Source: Chloroflexota bacterium
Lineage (GTDB): Bacteria; Chloroflexota; Dehalococcoidia; GIF9; UBA5620
DNA length: 5,790 nucleotides
Assembly (NCBI GenBank): GCA_026389735.1
Contig: JAPLHH010000166.1
Span: 1-5,790 of the forward strand
Reading direction: 5' to 3'
Position 1 is the stretch's first letter. Each line of letters opens with the position of its first letter. Positions 1 to 4,229 of the stretch are shown one piece after another. The notes under the pieces were generated by a model. The model ran no database searches. It was given only the letters and a program-made list of their open reading frames with translations, and was not told the DNA's origin. Both the position numbers and the translations under genes were made by a program.

Positions 1-3
1 AAT

Positions 4-21
4 TAGTATCATTTGATACTA
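4..21. promoter_or_regulatory. 18-bp operator-like dyad
   Basis: The sequence TAGTATCA-TT-TGATACTA is a perfect inverted repeat with 8-bp arms and a 2-bp centre. It abuts the -10-like hexamer of a possible minus-strand promoter (21-49) and covers the expected transcription start. That is where a dimeric repressor would commonly bind. The regulator is unknown. As RNA the same sequence would form an AT-rich hairpin, but it has neither the GC content nor the U-tract of an intrinsic terminator. The operator role is inference. Confidence 0.35.
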
Positions 22-49
22 GGATATATCAGAGAACGACTGGGGTCAA
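21..49 (-). promoter_or_regulatory. Possible sigma70-type promoter for a gene beyond the left edge
   Basis: Read on the minus strand, TTGACC (44-49; 5 of 6 matches to the -35 consensus) is followed after exactly 17 nt by TATCCT (21-26; 4 of 6 matches to the -10 consensus). Transcription would start near position 14, inside the dyad at 4-21, and run out of the window to the left. The promoter lies about 80 bp after the radical SAM stop codon, so the next gene probably has its own start of transcription. The -10 match is mediocre, so this remains a prediction. Confidence 0.35.
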
Positions 50-129
50 TAGTGGGCCAGAATTGCTGAGTTTCTGTAAGAGTGCACTTGGCGTCTGCTG
101 CACACTTCGCTATTTCGTGACATTAACGT

Positions 130-1836
130 TTATCGCCCTGTCAGTAAGAACCACAGGGCTTGCAGTGGTTTCAGTTTGATGAATGGCGGAGGTACCTCTA
201 GTTGAATTTTCTCGGCTACGGGGAACATGTTTATTCTGTCAACCTCTGGTTTCAGGCGGTCGATTTCCTCATTATTGTTCTTTGACAGCAAGTCATCAAT
301 ACGGCGTGCCATTTCCCAGGCGGCTCTCAGGCGCTGCTCACTCATTTTGGCTAATCGTTCAGGTATAACTCCGTATTTCACTCTGAGTTGATTCAGGCGC
401 AAGATGGCTTCGTAGGCGGTGTCCACAATCTGCTGGCGATTCATCCAGTCCGTCTCATAATTTAGGGAATACTTCCAGCTTGGTGATGCCAGCGCCTGGC
501 GGTGCTCTTCCAGCCTCCGGAACAGGATGCGGTAGCCGTAGCGCTCGGGATGCTCAAAGCCCAGGCTGCCCGGGTCAAGGAATGGCGCCAGCGGGGAGAT
601 GAACAGAGACAGCCGCTTATCCCCCTTGAATCTGTCTAACAGGTGGTCGCAGTAGTCGATGGTGTCCATTACCGACTGTGGAGTTTGCCTCGGCAGTCCA
701 ATCATGAAGAACACGTCCAGTCGCCTGCAACCGACATCGAGGGCATCACCCAGCGTTTGCTCCAGCTCCTGGCTGGAATATGGCCTGCCGATGATTTTTC
801 TTATTTCAGGGTCATGGGATTCGGGAGAGATCTCCAGGCAGAAGTCAGGGCAGGCCAGGCTTATCCGGCGCAGAAAGTCCCTTGAGGCTGGGTAGAACAG
901 CTCGAGTATGAACTGGTTCTTTACCCTGTTCTTCTGAAGCAGGCTCAGGACCTGGCTGGCGTAGTTCTCTCCCGCCTGACGCAGGTCGCCCAGTATGAAT
1001 ATAGGGCCGTTGCTGAAGCGCGAGATCTGTTTTATATCTCGAGCCACGGCTTCTGGGGAGCGAAAAACTGGCTTTTCTCTGTTGTAGCAATGTCGGAAGG
1101 TTGTAGCAGAACCGCCGCAGATAACACAGTTCTGGGTGCAGCCGCGGCAGGTAAGCACTGCCGTAATGGGATAGCGAAGCCAGTCCTTAACCGGTGTGTA
1201 GCTGATAAGGTCGCGGTACCTAACCACAGAGCGCACGACATTACCGTAATGGTTGACCATGACATCGCTGATGTCAGCCGGAACGTGGCAGAACTGGTTT
1301 TCGTGTATCGTCCCTTGGCTGTCCCGCCAGGCAAGGTTGGGTATTTTCTCGAGCTCCCCTTTATTCCTTATAATGCAGTCCATCAGCTGGCGGAAGGGTT
1401 CTTCCGTGGAGTCTCCCCTGAGCACATAGTCTATCTCGGGGTATTCAAGCAGCTCTTTGTAGAAATAGGTGGAGGAAAAGCCGCCGAATATCAACTTTGC
1501 CTCAGGGTGCCATTTTTTGACTATTTTTGCCATCTCGATAGCGCCGTGGCAGTGCACCATCCAGTGCAAGTCGATGCCGAAGATTGGTGCCTTGAGGCGC
1601 TTTATAAATGCTTCGGCGTCAAATCTCTTGTCCCTCAGCATACGCACGGCAAGGTTTACGATACGCACTTGATAGCCGGCGCGTCCCAGATATTCAGCAA
1701 TGCTGGTAAGCCCGATGGGGTACATCTCGAAGACGTAGGAAGGTGGGATGAGGTCGCTGACCGGTCCGTAGAGGATGGTTTTCTTGCGGAAATCATAGAT
1801 GCTTGGTGCATGCAGTAGAATCAGGTCAGTGGACAT
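130..1836 (-). CDS. B12-binding domain/radical SAM domain protein
   Basis: A 568-residue enzyme with the two-domain layout of cobalamin-dependent radical SAM proteins. Residues about 4-160 form the B12-binding-like Rossmann domain. It contains PIGLTSIAEYLGRAGY at 40-55, GIDLHWMVHCHGA at 87-99 and the LIFGG turn at 115-119, then a VLRGDSTEEP stretch at 138-147. The canonical cobalamin motif DxHxxG is only partly kept: D89 and H91 are present but V94 replaces the glycine. Residues about 222-430 form the radical SAM barrel, with the 4Fe-4S motif C233-x3-C237-x2-C240 and an extra cysteine at C230. ELFYPASRD (312-320), LEISPES (334-340) and FFMIGLPRQT (376-385) are typical later barrel strands. 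The C-terminal 140 residues are mostly charged helix. The overall pattern recalls the Ta0216-like B12/radical SAM family, whose substrate I do not know. The start is supported by a GGAG Shine-Dalgarno (1843-1846) 6 nt before the ATG. No partner gene in the window reveals its reaction. Confidence 0.9.
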   Translation of the reverse strand: MSTDLILLHAPSIYDFRKKTILYGPVSDLIPPSYVFEMYPIGLTSIAEYLGRAGYQVRIVNLAVRMLRDKRFDAEAFIKRLKAPIFGIDLHWMVHCHGAIEMAKIVKKWHPEAKLIFGGFSSTYFYKELLEYPEIDYVLRGDSTEEPFRQLMDCIIRNKGELEKIPNLAWRDSQGTIHENQFCHVPADISDVMVNHYGNVVRSVVRYRDLISYTPVKDWLRYPITAVLTCRGCTQNCVICGGSATTFRHCYNREKPVFRSPEAVARDIKQISRFSNGPIFILGDLRQAGENYASQVLSLLQKNRVKNQFILELFYPASRDFLRRISLACPDFCLEISPESHDPEIRKIIGRPYSSQELEQTLGDALDVGCRRLDVFFMIGLPRQTPQSVMDTIDYCDHLLDRFKGDKRLSLFISPLAPFLDPGSLGFEHPERYGYRILFRRLEEHRQALASPSWKYSLNYETDWMNRQQIVDTAYEAILRLNQLRVKYGVIPERLAKMSEQRLRAAWEMARRIDDLLSKNNNEEIDRLKPEVDRINMFPVAEKIQLEVPPPFIKLKPLQALWFLLTGR

Positions 1837-1880
1837 GCGTGTCTCCGATTATCTACTTATCACTCCGAATTATTCTTTTT

Positions 1881-1973
1881 TGTCATTCTGAGGGAGCGTA
1901 GCGACCGAAGAATCTCATTTAAAAGGGTAAGCCCTGCGAAGGATTTAGATTCTTCGCTTCGCTCAGAATGACA
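1881..1973. repeat. Palindromic intergenic repeat, GTCATTCTGAG class
   Basis: Two imperfect inverted arms lie at 1881-1915 and 1947-1973. Their outer 12 bp (TGTCATTCTGAG) and inner 10 bp (CGAAGAATCT) are exact reverse complements. Between these the left arm carries 13 nt (1893-1905) where the right arm has 5, so the arms differ by 8 nt. The loop of about 31 nt has its own short stem (AGGG/CCCT, 1924-1935). Transcribed, it would fold into a long bulged hairpin. It sits between the prenyltransferase stop and the radical SAM start. It has no ORF, no clear target-site duplication and no U-tract on the minus strand. It resembles the dispersed palindromes common in Dehalococcoidia-like genomes; mobility by an external transposase is possible but not shown. 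Confidence 0.8.
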
Positions 1974-1984
1974 GTTGGAGGAAA

Positions 1985-1997
1985 GCTCAAAATGACA
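1985..1997. repeat. Orphan degenerate arm of the GTCATTCTGAG repeat
   Basis: GCTCAAAATGACA matches the right terminus of the adjacent palindrome (GCTCAGAATGACA, 1961-1973) at 12 of 13 positions and in the same orientation, starting 11 bp after the element ends. It could be the remnant of a second, nested or partly deleted copy. The match is short, so chance is not excluded. Confidence 0.45.
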
Positions 1998-2054
1998 AAC
2001 GGGCATTTGCTCATCCACTGAAGAAACTCGACATAACCAAGATTGTAATTCAAG

Positions 2055-2945
2055 TTAGAAAAATCTTGCTAAGAGATAACCAATGCCTAACAGCAACTGG
2101 GTTAAGAGGATAACCAGGATGTTGTTTGCCATAGCCGGCATCAGCTTGCTTTCGTCTTGATATTTCAGGGCACCCTGAATAGCCTTGACGGCGAAGGGAA
2201 TTGTGAGCAAGGCTACTAAGCAAAAAACTGGCATTAGCCCTGCTGCCACCCAACCGACTATCCACAAATAGACTACGCCGGTTAGCGTTGAATAGACTAT
2301 ACTTGCCCCCCTCTTTCCCATAGTCATGGGCAGGGTTTTTCTGCCGGCTTCCTTATCAGCTTCAGTGTCAGGAAATTCGTTCAGCAAGAGCAGGTTGTGC
2401 ACCAATATACCGGAAGGTATAGATGCCACAACGGCGGGAAGAGTGTATTCGCCTGTCTGAACGAAGTAAGCTCCCAGAACCGGCAGAGCTCCCAGACCAA
2501 TTCCCGGAGACCACTCAGGCCATCCTAGCTTGGTCAGGTGCGGTGTGTAGAGGAGAATGCATACAGCTGCTATCAGGAGCAAGGGCAGCAGGAGCCAGCC
2601 GCTGACCAGCACGAAGTAGATGCCTATGGGAACCGCCAGCAGGAAGCAGGTTAAACCGAACCATAAGACTTGCTCAGGCTTTAGAGAGGCGGTGGGTAGG
2701 AAACCGCTGCCGCCGCTAAATGGGGTTCTTCGAGTCTTCAGGTCTATGCCGCTTTTGTAGTCGAAGTAGTCGTTGAGCACGTTGACGCTGATGTGGCATA
2801 AGAGCAGCCCGACGAAAGCCAATAGAGCACGGCTGAGTTGAAAGGCACCATCATACCAGGCTATACAGGTGCCCAGAAAAGCCAATGCCACGGAAAGAAG
2901 CAAAAACTGTGGCCTCGTCTCGAGGAACCAAACTTTCAGTTTCAT
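2055..2945 (-). CDS. MenA/UbiA-family membrane prenyltransferase
   Basis: A 296-residue integral membrane enzyme that should transfer a polyprenyl chain from its diphosphate to an aromatic acceptor. Both Asp-rich Mg-diphosphate sites are visible: NDYFDYKSGID (58-68), followed by TRRTPFSGGSG (71-81), and NEFPDTEADKEAGRKTLP (189-206). About eight hydrophobic segments fit the UbiA fold, for example 14-30, 39-57, 93-114, 117-133, 147-162, 208-228, 232-250 and 274-295. The stretch GAYFVQTGEYT (158-168) resembles MenA (1,4-dihydroxy-2-naphthoate polyprenyltransferase of menaquinone synthesis) more than UbiA or heme O synthase, and the length is normal. No other quinone-pathway gene is in the window, so another acceptor is possible. 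The start at 2945 fits the usual N-terminus (FLETRPQFL), yet no Shine-Dalgarno precedes it. A good promoter lies only about 11 bp upstream (2956-2985). The gene stands alone between two palindromic repeats. Confidence 0.88.
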   Translation of the reverse strand: MKLKVWFLETRPQFLLLSVALAFLGTCIAWYDGAFQLSRALLAFVGLLLCHISVNVLNDYFDYKSGIDLKTRRTPFSGGSGFLPTASLKPEQVLWFGLTCFLLAVPIGIYFVLVSGWLLLPLLLIAAVCILLYTPHLTKLGWPEWSPGIGLGALPVLGAYFVQTGEYTLPAVVASIPSGILVHNLLLLNEFPDTEADKEAGRKTLPMTMGKRGASIVYSTLTGVVYLWIVGWVAAGLMPVFCLVALLTIPFAVKAIQGALKYQDESKLMPAMANNILVILLTQLLLGIGYLLARFF

Positions 2946-2955
2946 TGAAGCTTTG

Positions 2956-2985
2956 AGTATAGCAGACAGGTTGAGACGGTGTCTA
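2956..2985 (-). promoter_or_regulatory. Likely promoter of the prenyltransferase gene
   Basis: On the minus strand TAGACA (2980-2985) and TATACT (2956-2961) are separated by 18 nt. Each hexamer differs from the sigma70 consensus at one position. Transcription would start around 2949, only about 4-5 nt before the ATG at 2945. That agrees with the lack of a Shine-Dalgarno and suggests a leaderless or near-leaderless mRNA. The promoter lies between the palindromic repeat at 3008-3086 and the gene. Prediction only. Confidence 0.45.
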
Positions 2986-3007
2986 CAATGGCAGTGGGTG
3001 TGTATTC

Positions 3008-3086
3008 GTCATTGCGAGGAGCAAAGCGACGAAGCAGTCTTAGCGGCGTGGTGGCACTGAGATTGCCACGCTTCGCTCGCAATGAC
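3008..3086. repeat. Palindromic intergenic repeat, GTCATTGCGAG class
   Basis: The terminal 11 bp GTCATTGCGAG (3008-3018) and CTCGCAATGAC (3076-3086) are exact reverse complements. The left arm continues through AGCGACGAAGCAGTCT to 3040. The right arm starts with GATTGCCACGCTTCG at 3061. The inner parts match only imperfectly, and the left arm is again longer than the right. The layout parallels the 1881-1973 element (GTCATT..GAG end, AGCGAC core), so both look like subtypes of one repeat superfamily. CAGTGGG occurs at 3086-3092 and again at 2992-2998, but the left copy is 9 bp away from the arm, so I do not read it as a target duplication. Confidence 0.8.
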
Positions 3087-3104
3087 AGTGGGCAAATCCG
3101 CTTC

Positions 3105-3126
3105 GGACAGGTCTAAAAACCTGTCC
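3105..3126 (-). repeat. Perfect hairpin directly after the DUF5652 stop codon
   Basis: GGACAGGT (3105-3112) and ACCTGTCC (3119-3126) form an 8-bp perfect stem with a 6-nt loop. The stem begins at the base after the TAG stop (3127-3129) when read on the minus strand. It could end the DUF5652 transcript or protect its 3' end. No U-tract follows (the next bases are GAAGCGG), so it is not a textbook intrinsic terminator. The GGACAGG...CCTGTCC pattern may be a third dispersed repeat type. Confidence 0.6.
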
Positions 3127-3360
3127 CTACGTCTTAGGTTCGGGTGCCGTCTTCTTCCGGCTGAATCCGAAGATATATATTATCTCCAGGATTGCCAATG
3201 TATTAAGCAACAACAGAGCCACAAACCACCACAGGTGCTTGTTCCCGGCAGCACGCCATAGGGCTACGCCCTTCCATGGCAGAGTCCAGAGGATGATTAA
3301 AGGGATAATCCATGTCATCCAGATCCAAATTGGTGTTGGCCACGAATTTAATGATTCCAT
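3127..3360 (-). CDS. DUF5652-like small two-helix membrane protein
   Basis: A 77-residue protein with two hydrophobic helices (about residues 9-27 and 43-64), joined by a basic/aromatic loop PWKGVALWRAAGNKHLWW (28-45), and a short charged tail (SRKKTAPEPKT). The pattern 'LPWKGVALWRAA...WWFVALLLLNTLAILEIIYIF' matches my memory of DUF5652, a family of about 70-80 residues with no known function. Both ends are probably in the same compartment. The start is secure: AGGAGAGG (3366-3373) lies 5 nt before the ATG. It follows the methyltransferase in the same direction and is probably co-transcribed with it. The present gap is 81 nt, but would be 13 nt if the methyltransferase frame were restored (see the 17-bp duplication). 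Confidence 0.75.
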   Translation of the reverse strand: MESLNSWPTPIWIWMTWIIPLIILWTLPWKGVALWRAAGNKHLWWFVALLLLNTLAILEIIYIFGFSRKKTAPEPKT

Positions 3361-3365
3361 TTTTA

Positions 3366-3373
3366 CCTCTCCT
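3366..3373 (-). promoter_or_regulatory. Strong Shine-Dalgarno of the DUF5652 gene
   Basis: AGGAGAGG lies 5 nt before the ATG at 3360. It is the strongest ribosome site in the window and fixes the start. It is directly preceded by an in-frame TAA (3374-3376) that would end the methyltransferase if the 17-bp duplication were absent. That arrangement is typical of translationally coupled operon genes. Confidence 0.8.
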
Positions 3374-3438
3374 TTAGTTGATAGTCTTCAGTCCACATAC
3401 TATCATTCCGTGCCAGTCTCTGAATTCTGGTTGCTTCC

Positions 3439-3472
3439 TATTCATAATGAACGCTTATTCATAATGAACGTT
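3439..3472. repeat. 17-bp near-tandem duplication at the methyltransferase 3' end
   Basis: TATTCATAATGAACG occurs at 3439-3453 and again at 3456-3470. The full 17-bp units (3439-3455, 3456-3472) match at 16 of 17 positions. Because 17 is not a multiple of three, the extra copy shifts the methyltransferase frame. The TGA stop (3442-3444) lies inside the copy that is distal in the reading direction. Short tandem repeats like this arise by replication slippage and can also be lost that way. Confidence 0.85.
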
Positions 3473-4137
3473 TCCAATTGCTTAACACCAGTCTCGAATT
3501 CGCTCCGGGGTATAAGGTAGTAGGTCGAGACATATTTGTTCTTTACTTTCTGCAAATATTCATAGTCTATTGGGATGTTCTCGACAATCACCTCTTCGTG
3601 TTTAATATCCTTCAAACCGAGGGAATCTAATAGGTAATCTATCTTGGGAATATCTGGGAATCTACCTTTATCAATATCTATGTAGCTAGGGAAAAAGTCT
3701 TTAACAACCGGATGCTGATTTTCGATTTGTTTATGACTGGATGTTAAAAGAACCAGGACGCCATCCCGCAACACGCGACAACACTCTGAAAGCAGGAATG
3801 TCAGGTTTTTTATTTGATGAATAACGTAAGCTACTATTATGGTATCAAAAGAACCATCGCGGAAAGGCAATTGCTGATTATCGATATCGGCACAGATAGC
3901 TTCAAGAGATTTGCCCTTGGCTACCTTCAACATAGCAAACGACGCATCTACACCGATGACATCAGCTTTTATTGCCCTTCGTAGTTGCGAAGCTATGTCC
4001 CCGGTACCGCAGCCAACGTCTAATACCTTCTTTCCTTGGCTAATCCTCCCCAGTGCAATAACCTTTTTTATCAGATTCTCCGGGTAGGAACGATAGCTGT
4101 CATATATCTTTGAAATGTCGGTATAGTTGACCTCCAT
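3442..4137 (-). CDS. Class I SAM-dependent methyltransferase, probably C-terminally truncated
   Basis: A 231-residue protein with the SAM-binding fold. Motif I is VLDVGCGTG (38-46), and the acidic residue after strand 2 is in GVDAS (62-66; D64). CADIDNQQLPF (82-92) and SFDTIIVAYVIHQI (96-109) supply the later adenine-binding and strand-4 elements. CCRVLRDGVLVLLTSS (119-134) is the usual post-motif segment. The substrate cannot be told: small molecule, lipid, quinone or tRNA are all possible, and the nearby prenyltransferase is not strong evidence for a quinone. The last residues (KRSL) and the stop are produced by the 17-bp duplication. Without it, the frame would run 21 codons past N227 to a TAA at 3374, giving about 248 residues with a tail containing WHGMIVCGLK that resembles the final beta strand of this fold. 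The start lacks a clear Shine-Dalgarno. Base composition looks more AT-rich than in the flanking genes. The protein may be active, impaired or switched. Confidence 0.85.
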   Translation of the reverse strand: MEVNYTDISKIYDSYRSYPENLIKKVIALGRISQGKKVLDVGCGTGDIASQLRRAIKADVIGVDASFAMLKVAKGKSLEAICADIDNQQLPFRDGSFDTIIVAYVIHQIKNLTFLLSECCRVLRDGVLVLLTSSHKQIENQHPVVKDFFPSYIDIDKGRFPDIPKIDYLLDSLGLKDIKHEEVIVENIPIDYEYLQKVKNKYVSTYYLIPRSEFETGVKQLETFIMNKRSL

Positions 4138-4189
4138 GTGACTACCCAGAGGCGAGTTTCACATATTACTGCTTACTTGGATGTGCTAA

Positions 4190-4225
4190 AGCCCGCAACT
4201 ACGAGTTCCTTACACTGCGAGGGCT
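4190..4225 (-). terminator. Weak hairpin after the carboxyltransferase gene
   Basis: On the minus strand AGCCC-TC-GCA (4216-4225) pairs with TGCGGGCT (4190-4197), making 8 base pairs with a 2-nt bulge and a loop of 18 nt. It starts 5 nt after the TAA stop and is followed only by TTAGC. The position suits a terminator, but the long loop, the bulge and the missing U-tract make it a weak candidate, so read-through into the methyltransferase is possible. Confidence 0.25.
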
Positions 4226-4229
4226 AGTT

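Noticed and set aside
82..103. GTGCA...TGCAC inverted repeat as terminator of the radical SAM gene
   Set aside because: Only 5 bp with a 12-nt loop and no U-tract; expected by chance.
1090..1818. 242-codon plus-strand open frame
   Set aside because: It lies wholly antisense to the radical SAM gene, which has clear domain motifs. Its translation shows no family pattern and it has no convincing ribosome site.
1837..1880. Promoter just before the radical SAM gene
   Set aside because: GATAAT and TAAGTA hexamers exist, but no -35 element at the right distance could be found. Only the Shine-Dalgarno is supported.
2055..2945. Prenyltransferase gene as cargo of a composite mobile element formed by the flanking palindromes
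   Set aside because: The two palindromes are different subtypes, such repeats are frequent between genes anyway, and there is no transposase or target duplication.
2869..3060. Plus-strand open frame ending in HCEEQSDEAV...
   Set aside because: This peptide is the usual by-product of translating the GTCATTGCGAG palindrome. The rest overlaps the start of the prenyltransferase gene in antisense.
2992..3092. CAGTGGG direct repeats as target-site duplication of the 3008-3086 element
   Set aside because: The right copy overlaps the last base of the arm and the left copy is 9 bp away from the other arm, which does not fit a clean insertion.
4163..4189. TTAGCA-15 nt-TAATAT as a methyltransferase promoter (minus strand)
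   Set aside because: The -10 is acceptable, but the spacer is too short and the -35 is poor. The support is too weak to list as a feature.
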